Positions 25,432 through 35,696 of a DNA stretch of 64,000 bases are shown here, one piece after another. Position 1 is the stretch's first letter. Each line of letters begins with the position of its first letter. The DNA comes from a virus. The notes beneath the pieces were generated by a model that saw nothing but the letters and a program-made list of their open reading frames with translations, ran no database searches and was not told the DNA's origin. The DNA lies in the IMG/VR virus record IMGVR_UViG_3300042291_001557, positions 1 through 64,000 of that record. The stretch is one strand, 5' to 3'. A program made the position numbers and the translations under genes.

Positions 25432-27077
25432 TGGCAGTTTTAGCTCAGCCCATTCAGAATACTTATTTCTATAAAGAAATTCGCAAAACACAGCCCGGGG
25501 TTGGGGTCATTTATCCCGGCTACCCTGTTTACCACTTGTATAAAAACATTCCAGATGGTGCGCCGTATAGGTTGGACGAAATTGAATACTGGATGCCCCT
25601 TCCAGGACTAAACGTATACAAAGAATACACATCCGGCGATGAAAACGTTTTAGCCGAAAGAACTAAGTACGAGCCACGACTTGAACTAGGAGTTAAAAAA
25701 GGTCGTAGGTATTACTCGGACAGGTTTGATGTTTACACTCATAAGTATTGTGGGACCAAGCTTTACGTTGCAACTGGAAGAACCCGTCTTTATCCTCTGT
25801 CTCCAGATACAAATCCATATTCGTATAGAAATATTCAGATTTGGATTGAGAGTCCAGAGACATACGTAAATACGTATGACAGTTATGGAACGTTAATCGT
25901 TCCGTCCTATTGGTATCACCCTTTCAACAACATGTTTTACCCTTTTGGCAACCTGCAGACTTTTGGAATCACAGACAGTCAGTACCTTATTGACAGCCTG
26001 TTCACTAGGGATACGTCTGGCAAGAGCGACGAAGCCTTGATGGCCAATGCTGCAGAATCGATAAGAATTGCCCAAATAGACGAACTGATGTCCAAGGGGA
26101 GCAGTAGGGAAGAAGCAGTTGCGTTGATTAATGCCAATGCTCAATCTGCCCTAACAACAAGAGCAGCGCAATCATTGATTACCCCAAACTCAATAACAGC
26201 AAGACGCCCAGTAAAAAGTCAAAACATAGCAGTGAACGTCAGAGCATCCTCCCTCAGGGGTGTTTCGGCAAGTTCGGTATCTATTTCAGCATCACAAAAT
26301 CCAAAACTTGTTCAGACGACAACTTCGGGACAAGAGCCATTAGTGTACGAGTTCCTTCATAGACCAAATCAAATTTCATACAGCAACATAGGTTCAGAGT
26401 GGTCGCCAATAGACAGGGCGGCAAATAGGCCTATGATTGACTGGAAAGCATACAAGCTTATGAATGTCTCCTTTAGTTTCATTGTTGCCGCTGATGGCGC
26501 GGGAAGCCTTGATACGGCAATAGATGGCAAGGTAATAACAACAAGCATTGATGCAGAACTTAAAACTTTGCGTCAAATGGCAACAAGCCCATTCCCTGTT
26601 GTTTTTATGGGATTTGACAAACTGTTGGAAGAGCCAGTCAGGTTTCCATTTAATAACGATGCCGGAAAAGGTTCCTTGTTTGTTATAGCCGACTTTAGCG
26701 TTAGCTCTATCTATAGAAGCTCTACTGGGGCAATAAGCCGCGCATCATGCGACATAACGCTTACCGAGTATCCAAAAGAAATGATAAAGCTAATTGAGTT
26801 TCCAAAACTCAAACCAATACCGGAAATACCGCCACCACCGCCAGGCAACAAGGGCATGTGCGATAGTACCCTTGCAGAGACAACATGGAATAGAAAAACA
26901 GTTAGTGAGGACTTGTTAGCAGAAATGGCAAGACTTGGGTTCATAACGTACAACGGAAAATGCAGCAGCATAATTCCTTTCAATCAAGATGTGTATCAAA
27001 AAATTGTCAATAACCCTAGTCTTATCTACAGAATTGATAAAGCGGGCAACACCGGCATGGGGGGCCGTTTAACATAA
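25431..27077 (+). CDS. Baseplate hub adaptor-like protein (LysM/gp53-like family by position)
   Basis: 548 residues. The N-terminal 170 residues are Tyr-rich (YFYKEIRK, YPGYPVYHLYKN, YEPRLELGVKKGRRYYSDRFDVYTHKY), then a helical linker with Ala/Ser. The C-terminal half has EFLHRPNQISYSNIGSEW and MIDWKAYKLMNVSFSFIV, a pattern I associate with the phage LysM-type baseplate adaptor that links hub and tape measure. A Pro-rich IPEIPPPPPG stretch is followed by a small Cys-containing end. Exact role uncertain; context (tape measure before, hub after) supports a baseplate part. Confidence 0.65.
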   Translation: MAVLAQPIQNTYFYKEIRKTQPGVGVIYPGYPVYHLYKNIPDGAPYRLDEIEYWMPLPGLNVYKEYTSGDENVLAERTKYEPRLELGVKKGRRYYSDRFDVYTHKYCGTKLYVATGRTRLYPLSPDTNPYSYRNIQIWIESPETYVNTYDSYGTLIVPSYWYHPFNNMFYPFGNLQTFGITDSQYLIDSLFTRDTSGKSDEALMANAAESIRIAQIDELMSKGSSREEAVALINANAQSALTTRAAQSLITPNSITARRPVKSQNIAVNVRASSLRGVSASSVSISASQNPKLVQTTTSGQEPLVYEFLHRPNQISYSNIGSEWSPIDRAANRPMIDWKAYKLMNVSFSFIVAADGAGSLDTAIDGKVITTSIDAELKTLRQMATSPFPVVFMGFDKLLEEPVRFPFNNDAGKGSLFVIADFSVSSIYRSSTGAISRASCDITLTEYPKEMIKLIEFPKLKPIPEIPPPPPGNKGMCDSTLAETTWNRKTVSEDLLAEMARLGFITYNGKCSSIIPFNQDVYQKIVNNPSLIYRIDKAGNTGMGGRLT

Positions 27078-27078
27078 A

Positions 27079-28680
27079 ATGGAGGTAGACAACAGAATCC
27101 CCATTGAATTATGGAAGCAGATTCCGCGTTCTCTTGAGCGCCAGTACGGCGGCGTTATATTCTTCATGGACGAAAAAAAAGAAGAGATAGCTGATGTAAG
27201 AGAACGTCTTATTAGTGTAAACGTAAGCTACACGATGAACATGGCTAGCGAGCTGTCGTTTACGGTTCTTGACGAAGGTCTTAAAATGATTTCCAAGAAC
27301 TATTTTAATATAGGTCGTGTTGTTGCCTATGTTAGCGAGACATTCGGAACCATAGAAAAAACAACACTTCCAGAAACATCACAACGCCAATTACAGCTCT
27401 TTGAGATATCCAACGTTGGCGTATCTCAGGGTTCTGGCGAAAACCCCGTAATAACAGTTACATGTTATTCCCGTGCCGTACAGCAAATGAAGAGAGATAG
27501 AAAACCTGGAACTATTGGTGGTTCCGGAACCGAGTTTGTAAAAAGGGCCGCAAAAAAATATGGACTCAAATTTTGGGGTGAAACCACTTCAAAGTCGCAA
27601 CACATAAATAAGGCTTCAGCAGGCTCTAAGGCCGAATCTCTTTGGGATGTCATCGGTAGCCTTGCGAAAGATGCAAAGTTTGTTGTTTACGAAGTGGATG
27701 GATATTTAATATTTGCATCTCAAAAATACATTCTCAAAAGATGGGGAACCCATGAAGCGCCATTAACTGACGCTCAAAAGAAAAGTAAAGACAAAAGAGT
27801 AAAAACTCAAAACAAGTACATACCTCTTACATGGAAAAACAAAAAACTTGACTCTGCAGACCTAAGAGAAGACCTTCAGCTTCTCGAAATTCCAAGCATT
27901 ACAATTACTGAAAATAACCCATGGGATGCTTCCGGTTCGGCACTGATAGATAGATTTAATGCTGTTCGTCTCAGGCCCGGGATGACAATAAAACTTGGTG
28001 GGATGTCCGACTACAACGGCTACTACTTAATAGAATCTGTTTCTTTTTCAGACATATCCCCAGACCCAGTGAGTATTTCATTTAAAAAGCCTGAACCAGC
28101 TAAAGCCACAGACGTTAAGGACCTTCCAATTGGGGCACGTGGCCCTCAGGTAATTGACATAACCGACCAAATTGGAATAACGGCCAGAGATAGAACATAC
28201 GAGGTAACTGAGGCTGGGTCAAAGTTCTTTAGCAAAAGAACTTACAAAGGCATATTCCCATTACCGGACGCCGACAATAGAACCAGCCGTTATCCATTAG
28301 CCACAACAGGAGTATTCGCACAGGGGAATGTAGACCTCTACGGAAGACCAGTGCTTGTATCTGGTTCTAACGTAAAGACAACACATTCGATAACTATCTA
28401 TCCATGGACCGAAGCAGGGGTGAATAATGGTAAACCGTTCTCTCTTCTCCTAACACCAATATGGACAGTTGGTGGTGTCCCTGTGGAGTTAAACCAAGCC
28501 CAAACTATTGCTAAATATCAATCTGATGGAAAGTTTTTGGCAAAAGCAAGAGGAAAATCTAAAGTAGAATCTATTTTAAATGCTGGGGTTTACGGGGAGC
28601 TAATACACGGTCAACAGCAAGAGATAATGAAAAAAAAATTCCCTAACGGAAAATACGTCACCACTGCTGGGAGCGAATAA
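27079..28680 (+). CDS. Baseplate hub protein (gp27/gpD-like)
   Basis: 533 residues. The protein begins with a short strand region ([25 protein letters not shown]) followed by beta-rich domains and a later [40 protein letters not shown] segment. This order resembles the XkdQ/gpD family of contractile tails, in which a trimeric hub carries the spike. A Lys-rich linker lies near residues 225-255. Its stop overlaps the ATG of the spike gene (TAATG). Confidence 0.75.
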   Translation: MEVDNRIPIELWKQIPRSLERQYGGVIFFMDEKKEEIADVRERLISVNVSYTMNMASELSFTVLDEGLKMISKNYFNIGRVVAYVSETFGTIEKTTLPETSQRQLQLFEISNVGVSQGSGENPVITVTCYSRAVQQMKRDRKPGTIGGSGTEFVKRAAKKYGLKFWGETTSKSQHINKASAGSKAESLWDVIGSLAKDAKFVVYEVDGYLIFASQKYILKRWGTHEAPLTDAQKKSKDKRVKTQNKYIPLTWKNKKLDSADLREDLQLLEIPSITITENNPWDASGSALIDRFNAVRLRPGMTIKLGGMSDYNGYYLIESVSFSDISPDPVSISFKKPEPAKATDVKDLPIGARGPQVIDITDQIGITARDRTYEVTEAGSKFFSKRTYKGIFPLPDADNRTSRYPLATTGVFAQGNVDLYGRPVLVSGSNVKTTHSITIYPWTEAGVNNGKPFSLLLTPIWTVGGVPVELNQAQTIAKYQSDGKFLAKARGKSKVESILNAGVYGELIHGQQQEIMKKKFPNGKYVTTAGSE

Positions 28681-30683
28681 TGCTTACTCCTCCACAGCCA
28701 CAGACAGTACGTAGAGACAATGCCTTCTCTGTTCGCAAAGACCCGGGCGAAATATTTAACTGTATTGTTACGCGAGTAACTGCGGATGGGCGCGTTCACG
28801 TTCACGTTCCTGAACTTGGTAGCGATTTGGGCCCAATTCTTCCTCTTGATACAGACCTAACCAAGAAGTACAAAGTAGAAGACACGGTTGTTGGCACTTT
28901 CCTGACGTCAGCAATGAGTAGCTTTGTCATCTTTGGATTAAGCAAGTCATCTAATCGTTCTTCTATCCTTATTTTTGCAACAGAAGCAGAAAGAACCGCA
29001 TCGCTTGGTACATCTCCAAGTACTGGAATATTCACATACGTGACTGCTACTTCCGCTGTTCAATACTGGAATGGTTCGGCATGGATGTCGATAGGTGGAG
29101 GCGTAAGAGTATCCGACACCGCACCAACGTCTCCAATGCAGGGTGATTTGTGGTTTGAATCAGACACAAGCCTTACGTTTGTTTACTACGATTCAGCATG
29201 GGTCGAGGTTGGACCACAGCCAGCAACTGGCCCCACTGGACCCACTGGACCCTCCGGCGGGCCAACAGGACCAACTGGCGTAACCGGTGCAACTGGACCG
29301 GCAGGAGCAACAGGAGCAACAGGCGCAACGGGCGCAACAGGTCCTGTCGGCCCTACTGGCATTACGGGTCCTACCGGTCCTGCAGGTGCAACTGGGGCAA
29401 CCGGCCCCCAAGGGGACCCAGGATTTAATGGTCTACCTGGGTTGGATGGAGCAACCGGGCCAACTGGTCCTGCTGGAGACACGGGAGCAACGGGTCCTTC
29501 TGGTCCCTCCGGTCCTGCAGTTGTTTCTGTTGGAACAGTAAGCGACGGTGCTACTGGTTCTGTTGTAAATAGCGGAACAGCTGGGGCTGCGATACTCGAC
29601 TTTGTGTTGCCTATTGGGGCTACTGGGAATACTGGCCCAGTAGGTGCCACTGGTGCAACGGGTTCCGGCTACTCGGGCGTAACATCAACAACTCAACACA
29701 ATATAGCCGTTTCAGGTGTAAAAGCTTTTACACTTAACACCGCCAATAGCGCATTTACCACTGGACAAAGAGTTCGTGCTGCTACTCCATTAGCTCCAGC
29801 AAACTACGTTGAAGGCATTGTTACTGTAACAAGCACGACCTTAACAATGACAGTAGACACCACCGGTGGCGCTGGTATTTACAACTCGTGGGCATTTTCT
29901 ACTGCAGGAAATGTTGGGGCAACTGGACCTTCTGGAGTCCCAGGTTCAAACGGTGTAACCTCACTAACGGGCGGTACAGGAGTTTCTGTATCTAGTTCTA
30001 CAGGTGCAGTAACTGCGAGTATTGGGCAATCAGTTGCCACCACGGCAAATCCAACTTTTGGAAACATAACCGCATCAGGTTCCGGAGATACGAGTGTCAG
30101 AATTAACTCTACCAGTGGTTATGCCATTCAGTATTTTTCAATAAATGGCACCAATAGATGGCATTATGAAGTCACCCCTTCTTACCAATCGTGGGGGCTT
30201 GTTGAAACTGGTATCGCTCAACGAATGACGGTTAACGCTGGTACCGGTAATGCAACTTTTACTGGAGCCGTAACAGCTTCTGGTGCGGCATCAATGGGTG
30301 CACTCCGTAGTACTGATTTGTCGTATAACAACTCTTCCCAAAATGTGCCTATAAGATTTGACCAAATTGGTTACAATATTGGCAGCCACTACAACGCTGC
30401 CACTGGATTACTGACCGCCCCCCTTGCTGGCGATTATGCTGTTTCGTGTGGCGTTTACAATGCCGCAAACGTAGACGTAAGTCAATTATGGAGCGTACAA
30501 AATGGTGCACGAGGACCAAGCATTGCTTTGACCAGTTCCGCAAATGGCAACCTGGCCGGTTCCGGAGTATTCCGTCTGGCTGCGGGCGACACCCTGGGAA
30601 TGGCCGCATGGTTTGGTGGCGCTACAGTAACAATTACGTCTAACTACTTCCATACTTTTTTGAAAATTAGATACATAGGATAG
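28680..30683 (+). CDS. Baseplate spike-like OB protein with collagen-like region and C1q-like head
   Basis: 667 residues in three parts. Residues 1-95 resemble a gp5/gpV-type OB fold ([36 protein letters not shown]), which trimerises on the hub. Residues 183-278 form a collagen-like run of Gly-x-Thr/Ala triplets with many [10 protein letters not shown] units and one [13 protein letters not shown]. The last 120 residues, [32 protein letters not shown] and KIRYIG, look like a C1q/TNF-type jelly roll. A spike carrying a collagen stalk and C1q-like head is unusual and suggests receptor binding at the baseplate. Domain order is seen; function is inferred. Confidence 0.75.
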   Translation: MLTPPQPQTVRRDNAFSVRKDPGEIFNCIVTRVTADGRVHVHVPELGSDLGPILPLDTDLTKKYKVEDTVVGTFLTSAMSSFVIFGLSKSSNRSSILIFATEAERTASLGTSPSTGIFTYVTATSAVQYWNGSAWMSIGGGVRVSDTAPTSPMQGDLWFESDTSLTFVYYDSAWVEVGPQPATGPTGPTGPSGGPTGPTGVTGATGPAGATGATGATGATGPVGPTGITGPTGPAGATGATGPQGDPGFNGLPGLDGATGPTGPAGDTGATGPSGPSGPAVVSVGTVSDGATGSVVNSGTAGAAILDFVLPIGATGNTGPVGATGATGSGYSGVTSTTQHNIAVSGVKAFTLNTANSAFTTGQRVRAATPLAPANYVEGIVTVTSTTLTMTVDTTGGAGIYNSWAFSTAGNVGATGPSGVPGSNGVTSLTGGTGVSVSSSTGAVTASIGQSVATTANPTFGNITASGSGDTSVRINSTSGYAIQYFSINGTNRWHYEVTPSYQSWGLVETGIAQRMTVNAGTGNATFTGAVTASGAASMGALRSTDLSYNNSSQNVPIRFDQIGYNIGSHYNAATGLLTAPLAGDYAVSCGVYNAANVDVSQLWSVQNGARGPSIALTSSANGNLAGSGVFRLAAGDTLGMAAWFGGATVTITSNYFHTFLKIRYIG

Positions 30684-30689
30684 GAAATA

Positions 30690-30977
30690 ATGAACACTTT
30701 TACAGTAACTCTTACAGACGCAGAACTTAAAGCATTGGCCCATGTTGCCTATGAGCCGCAAGACTGGATTGATAATGTTGTCCATGAACGCTGCCGTATC
30801 GCCATGGAAGAAATATTTGCAGCAGAGGTGGCCCGAATGGTTGCAGACCCGACCACGACCTCAATCCCTGCCGACCGTGAAGAAGTTGTTCTAGCGGCGG
30901 ACATCAAGACAGCTAAAGAAATACACGAAGAGAACATGCTCCCCCCCGTCACACAAACACCAGACCCTATGGGATAA
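30690..30977 (+). CDS. Small helical protein between spike and baseplate wedge
   Basis: 95 residues with AGGAAATA before its ATG. Mostly helical: LTDAELKALAHVAYEPQDW and ERCRIAMEEIFAAEVARMVAD, then an acidic middle and a Pro-rich end. This helical style is common in small proteins that follow fibre or spike genes in phages with large tails. Family not recognised. A role in spike or fibre assembly is inferred from place. Confidence 0.65.
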   Translation: MNTFTVTLTDAELKALAHVAYEPQDWIDNVVHERCRIAMEEIFAAEVARMVADPTTTSIPADREEVVLAADIKTAKEIHEENMLPPVTQTPDPMG

Positions 30978-30983
30978 TTGAAT

Positions 30984-31280
30984 ATGGACACTATTAAATT
31001 CCCAATTAAATTTGACACATCTGGCGTCCAGAAGCTCTATGACGGCACTTACGATTTCTACTCTCAACTATTGACAGTTGCCTTATTGACCGAGCCTCGA
31101 AGCCATCCGTTTACTCCAAGATTTGGAGTTAGCGACCCGACCTTCACAACTATAGATAAAGGCCTATTTGTTCTCAATGCTTCTCGTTTTGTCCCAGAAG
31201 TTGAAATAACATCACTTAACATATCGGAAGACAATGGGACAATAGGTGTTCAGTTTTCTTTTGTAATAACGGAAGAGTAA
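30984..31280 (+). CDS. Baseplate wedge protein gp25-like
   Basis: 98 residues from the ATG at 30984 with GGGA nine bases before it; TTG 30978 is the alternative. Shows the gp25/lysozyme-like fold pattern of Pfam GPW_gp25: an N-terminal strand, YDFYSQLLTVALLTEPRSHPFTPRFGVSD, and a C-terminal EVEITSLNISEDNGTIGVQFSFVI. The conserved EPR (usually PG-x-R) turn is visible. It joins the wedge to the sheath in contractile tails. It stands directly before the gpJ-like gene, as expected. Confidence 0.8.
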   Translation: MDTIKFPIKFDTSGVQKLYDGTYDFYSQLLTVALLTEPRSHPFTPRFGVSDPTFTTIDKGLFVLNASRFVPEVEITSLNISEDNGTIGVQFSFVITEE

Positions 31281-31284
31281 ATCC

Positions 31285-32772
31285 ATGCCAGCAGATTTTT
31301 CACAATACGTAGACCTAACTATCTACGACAAAGAGCCAGGCGACATGTACTTGGAAGCCATAGAGATGGCTCGCTTAACCCTGCCCGAATTCTCCCTTAG
31401 AACAGGAACTGTAGAAGACGCCATATTCCAGGCGATGGCATGGATTGGTTGGGTTAACGCAACCTCTGTAAATAGAATCCCGGACAGATTAATGGCCGGA
31501 ATACTTTCAATGATGGGCGTCACCATTAACTTGTCGTCTTCAGCGCAAATGAACATTACCGTCACGGCCGACTCCTACGAAGGTGCGACTATCCCGGTCG
31601 GAACAGTATTCGGATACACCAGTATTTTTGAAGACGAAGTAATCGAGTATGTATTTATGACGGTTGAGGCGCTTGAGATTGCAGCAGATGAATCACCTGC
31701 TCCTGGTGACCCTTTCCCGTCAGGGGTCGTTCTTGCTGAATGTATAACCCCAGGAGTTATTCCGTCAATTACCCCGGCAACTCCGTTAACCCTACTCACC
31801 CCGTCGACTTCTATTATTAGTGCAGAATCCAGTTCTGGTGTAAGCACCTCTGGCGCACCTCTTGCATATTTCCAAAATGGAGTAAATAACGAAACATCGT
31901 CTGGTTTCCTATCTAGGGCGGTTTCGTATCTGTCATCTCTTTCGTCAACATTGGTTAAAGCCAGCCAGGTTGATTCATTCGTTGCCAATACATATTCTGG
32001 TTTAGTTGGACGAGTTCGCACATACGACTTGACAGATGGTGACCCAGACACTGGAGACATCGCAACAAGTAAAACCAAAACAATTACAAACGTTTCCAGA
32101 GTTGTATCCCCCAGTCAAATTGCAACAGTAACAATTGGCTCCAATCATCAGTTCCAAGCAGGAGACAGGGTTGATATTTCTGGATTAACAAATACCACAT
32201 ACAACGGTGTTGGTATTGAATTAACGAGTGTTAGTGCAACAACTATATCTTATGCCAATTCTGGTTCTATACAGACTTCTACTGCTGACTCTGGAACCGT
32301 CACTAAGGGAATTGAGTCAGTTGGAAATATTGCTGTTTTTGTTTACGGAAACGGCGACTTCGTGGATACGTTGATTCAAATACCGGACATACAAAGCGCA
32401 ATCATTGACAAAGCACTTCCGGGTCTTATCGTAAACGTGAGCAACTTTGAACTTCTTTCCGCCACGATTGTTGCGTCGGTTGTTCTTGATTCAAACTACG
32501 ACCAGGAACCACTGGAGCAAACAGTAGAAAACTCGATTATCGAGTACCTGAGTCCTGGTGTTTACCCAACTTCGGAAGACGTCCTTAGGGCCAATCAAAT
32601 CATTGCTTTGATTAGTGCTATCCCAGGCGTTAGATACGTTTCATCATTCGCGCTAACCCCAGGAACCAGTAACTGGCTTCCTCAGATTGATGAAAACTTA
32701 GAACCAGCAAACAAGGGATGGGCTCCAAGAATCACGCCCGGCGATTTAACTATCTCATACACGGTGGTATAG
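31285..32772 (+). CDS. Baseplate wedge protein, gpJ/gp6-like
   Basis: 495 residues. The N-terminus (DMYLEAIEMARLTLPEFSLR) and AMAWIGWVNATSVNRIPDRLMAGILSMMGV match the baseplate J family, followed by the strand NITVTADSYEGATIPVGTVFGY. The C-terminus has SAIIDKALPGLIVNVSN and EQTVENSIIEYLSPG, the conserved dimerisation part. An Ig-like beta insertion (NVSRVVSPSQIATVTIGSNHQF) sits near residues 265-345. This protein forms the wedge ring of the baseplate. The stop is two bases before the next gene start. Confidence 0.85.
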   Translation: MPADFSQYVDLTIYDKEPGDMYLEAIEMARLTLPEFSLRTGTVEDAIFQAMAWIGWVNATSVNRIPDRLMAGILSMMGVTINLSSSAQMNITVTADSYEGATIPVGTVFGYTSIFEDEVIEYVFMTVEALEIAADESPAPGDPFPSGVVLAECITPGVIPSITPATPLTLLTPSTSIISAESSSGVSTSGAPLAYFQNGVNNETSSGFLSRAVSYLSSLSSTLVKASQVDSFVANTYSGLVGRVRTYDLTDGDPDTGDIATSKTKTITNVSRVVSPSQIATVTIGSNHQFQAGDRVDISGLTNTTYNGVGIELTSVSATTISYANSGSIQTSTADSGTVTKGIESVGNIAVFVYGNGDFVDTLIQIPDIQSAIIDKALPGLIVNVSNFELLSATIVASVVLDSNYDQEPLEQTVENSIIEYLSPGVYPTSEDVLRANQIIALISAIPGVRYVSSFALTPGTSNWLPQIDENLEPANKGWAPRITPGDLTISYTVV

Positions 32773-32774
32773 CC

Positions 32775-34745
32775 GTGGCGAAAACTTTTAACAGGCTTTC
32801 TCAGTTCAACGGCCTAGAGACAAACGACAGGCTTACCGGTCTTTCTATACCGCTAACAAGCAATGCTTACCCTGTTGTTCAGTGGTCTATTGACGAAGAC
32901 GTGTCCTATACAGAAAACCACCTAGTTTTAAAGATTCTTAAAACTTATCTACCAAGCATCGACGACCCGATAACCGTCTCGGGTATAGCGTTTGAAGATG
33001 TTGCCGGGTACACCCCAATTAGCACCGACCCAAACCCAGTAGCACTAAACAAAAACTACAGAATTGTAGATATAGATATAGACTCAGACCCTACCCATTA
33101 CTACCTTCACTGCGAAACCGAACTGGACTGGTCGATGGGTGAAATATTCTCTACCCCCCACGGCTCGTATGCGGTATCTGTTTATTTCCTGTATCCCCAG
33201 AGATGGGAATGTGACGGTGGAACAATATCTACAGTTGCAGATACTTTTGACGTAAAGTCCAGATACGCAATAAAAATAAACCCTTCAACATCTGGGCCCG
33301 TAACCCTAAGACTAGTTGGCCACAGCCCCATGCTTCTTGAAGACAACGGCAAGGACTTTTCTTTTAACGGCAAAATTTACTGCACAGAGCAAACTAGTGT
33401 TATGTGCAGGCTTGTTTACTCGGAATGGATTGGCGTAGAAGAAGAAGAGCCCGGTTTTGCAACTATTTATCCAGGAAGATTTGCCGCGTTTAGAAGCAAC
33501 GTGGAAATGCTGCCTTTATCCGAAGAAGATACTTATGGTTTTGACGTAATAATTACACTGACTAATCATGGTGGACAAGTCGTGTATCTAACTTCTCCGC
33601 ACTTAATAGAAGACTTTCTTTACTATTCAAACCCATACGTTTATAGCGCTCGCAGTTCTATGCCTGACTTTTACTGGGAGATGGACTCAAACCAAACAAA
33701 CCCATCAGCTCCATTGCATAGGTTTATTGACTGCCTGATGACCGGCGCTAGTGATGTTTACGAAGAATACCTGCGCATTTATCACTACGAACCTAGACAA
33801 CTAGGAATACTTGCAGAGCAGTACGAATCAAACGACACCCACAGTACTTTGGTTAATCCACAATATGTTGACTCAAGGTACGCTCCGTGGCTTTCTCAGT
33901 TCAACGGCCACAGACTAAAGAAGAATATTAAATACCTGTACAACGGCTTAACGGACACTACATACGCGACAAACCAAGACATGTTTACGTCTACTGGGGC
34001 AGTTGAGTCTTATGTTCGGTGGCAGCTTTCCAATGGCTACTACGGTCGAGCAGCAGGGACAACCGAAGCAATTAGAGAGGCCGCCAAACAGGTGCTTCAC
34101 TACACAAAAAACGGAAATAACTCAACCTATTTTGTTTCGATAACCGCCCACTACCAGAGCGACCCTTTCAAAATTCTGATTCGCACCCTACTGAATGAGA
34201 CCTTTGACTGTGAATCAAATGGTGACGAAAGCTACGCATTGCTTGACGCAGTAGAGATGGCAAAACCTATGGGTTACAAGATTTATCACGAGGCCGTAGC
34301 TGTTGTTGAGTTTAGAATCGGCGACGTAATCCCGGGAACAAAAACAGACGGAACCGAGCTCCCAGGAAACCCAATAGGCAACACCTCGGACGGCATGTAC
34401 CCACTAGGAAACGTCGTCCCCAATGACGCAACAGGAACCCCTGAATCAGGAATAGTTATTGCCTCGGTGACCTCAGCGGCGTTCACCATGCTGGCCGGCG
34501 ATACGTCGGTAACGATTACGCTTACTGGTGGAACGTTTAAAGCTGGCGCAATAGTTGCAGGCGATTTCACGTTTGCAGGCACGGACGCAACGGCTTTAGC
34601 GGCCGGAATATTCACTAGAACTGGTAACACTGTTGTGACAATTACTGGCCTTAGCGGGCTTGTCGGAACGGACAATACCGTGCTCGTCAAGACTTCTACG
34701 CAAGCAACTCAGGCAAGTGCCGTTGTTGGCGCAGGAACTACATAA
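32775..34745 (+). CDS. Baseplate / tail protein (gpI-like by position) with Ig-like C-terminal domain
   Basis: About 656 residues from the GTG at 32775 with GGTGG upstream; longer frame start at 32718 lies inside the gpJ-like gene and is rejected. Beta-rich N-terminal half, then HRFIDCLMTGASDVYEEYL and a helical region with TTEAIREAAKQVLHYTK, seen in wedge proteins that follow gpJ. The C-terminal 100 residues (VTSAAFTMLAGDTSVTITLTGG ... NTVVTITGLSG) read as a bacterial Ig-like domain. Position supports a baseplate wedge or fibre-attachment protein. Confidence 0.7.
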   Translation: MAKTFNRLSQFNGLETNDRLTGLSIPLTSNAYPVVQWSIDEDVSYTENHLVLKILKTYLPSIDDPITVSGIAFEDVAGYTPISTDPNPVALNKNYRIVDIDIDSDPTHYYLHCETELDWSMGEIFSTPHGSYAVSVYFLYPQRWECDGGTISTVADTFDVKSRYAIKINPSTSGPVTLRLVGHSPMLLEDNGKDFSFNGKIYCTEQTSVMCRLVYSEWIGVEEEEPGFATIYPGRFAAFRSNVEMLPLSEEDTYGFDVIITLTNHGGQVVYLTSPHLIEDFLYYSNPYVYSARSSMPDFYWEMDSNQTNPSAPLHRFIDCLMTGASDVYEEYLRIYHYEPRQLGILAEQYESNDTHSTLVNPQYVDSRYAPWLSQFNGHRLKKNIKYLYNGLTDTTYATNQDMFTSTGAVESYVRWQLSNGYYGRAAGTTEAIREAAKQVLHYTKNGNNSTYFVSITAHYQSDPFKILIRTLLNETFDCESNGDESYALLDAVEMAKPMGYKIYHEAVAVVEFRIGDVIPGTKTDGTELPGNPIGNTSDGMYPLGNVVPNDATGTPESGIVIASVTSAAFTMLAGDTSVTITLTGGTFKAGAIVAGDFTFAGTDATALAAGIFTRTGNTVVTITGLSGLVGTDNTVLVKTSTQATQASAVVGAGTT

Positions 34746-34794
34746 CAAATCAAATTGCCTTAGATGGTAAAATTAGAGCAATAACGGAGGAAAA

Positions 34795-35694
34795 ATGGCT
34801 GGCGCAGGAATAAAGAAGTTCACGGTGGGGGAAACCCTTTCGGATGCTGAGATTAATACATACCTCATGGACCAGACCGTCCCTGTTTTCGTAAACGCTG
34901 CAGCCAGGGACTCGGCTTTTGGTGGGGCAGGAGAACCAACCCTTTCCGAAGGACGTCTTTGCTACCTACAAAGCACCAAAAAGGTTCAATACTACAACGG
35001 CGTTACGTGGAGCGACTCTGGGCAGTTCACCGTTGCTGACGGCGATATTACTACAGACAAGCTATATGGGGTTGCCGGTTCAGAGGCGGTAACAACAGCA
35101 AAGATAAGAAACAGTGCTATCACTACGGACAAGCTAGATGGAACCGCCCTATCCGAAGCCGTTACTACGGCAAAGATTAGAAATGGTGCTGTCGATTCAA
35201 GCAAGCTTGCATCAAACCTGACGCTTACTGGAACAACCGTAATTGCGGCTACAGGAAAAGTTCAGCAACTTTTGGAAAAAGCTGTTTACTCAGCTACTCC
35301 ACTTACCACTACACCGACAACGCTCATCAACGTAATAAACGGAGCCGTCTACTATTACTACGCCGAATCAGCCCTTGATTTCTCAATAAACATTACCGCC
35401 ACAACAACCGGAGTTGCAGACCTTAACGCGCTTATGTCGGTTCAGGAAGCGCTGACCATTGTTGTGTTTACTGCACAAGGTGCTGCTGCAAAAAGACTGA
35501 CAGCCATAACAGTGGACGGTCTCACTTCCGGCATTCCGGGTACACCGGGCGTACAAGTTGGGGTTCGTTGGTTTGGTGGAGTTTCCTACCCATCGGGAAA
35601 TGCAAGCTCTGTTGACGCCTACACAATTACCATTCTCAAAACCGGTACTAACGCTTTCGAAGTTTTTGCTAGCCAGTCCTCATTTAAGGCATAA
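34795..35694 (+). CDS. Tail fibre-like protein with repeated ITTDKL motifs
   Basis: 299 residues with a strong GGAGGAAAA ribosome site. The N-terminus (GAGIKKFTVGETLSDAEINTYL) and RLCYLQSTKKVQYYNGVTW are standard for phage fibre attachment segments. Residues 80-140 hold repeats DITTDKL, EAVTTAKIRN and AITTDKL, typical of triple-stranded beta-helix shafts. The C-terminal 150 residues are beta-rich (receptor head or trimer cap). Likely a short tail fibre. Confidence 0.75.
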   Translation: MAGAGIKKFTVGETLSDAEINTYLMDQTVPVFVNAAARDSAFGGAGEPTLSEGRLCYLQSTKKVQYYNGVTWSDSGQFTVADGDITTDKLYGVAGSEAVTTAKIRNSAITTDKLDGTALSEAVTTAKIRNGAVDSSKLASNLTLTGTTVIAATGKVQQLLEKAVYSATPLTTTPTTLINVINGAVYYYYAESALDFSINITATTTGVADLNALMSVQEALTIVVFTAQGAAAKRLTAITVDGLTSGIPGTPGVQVGVRWFGGVSYPSGNASSVDAYTITILKTGTNAFEVFASQSSFKA

Positions 35695-35696
35695 CA

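Noticed and set aside
29180-29650. Antisense frame of about 150 codons rich in Pro/Val/Gly
   Set aside because: It is the complement of the collagen-like segment of the spike gene.
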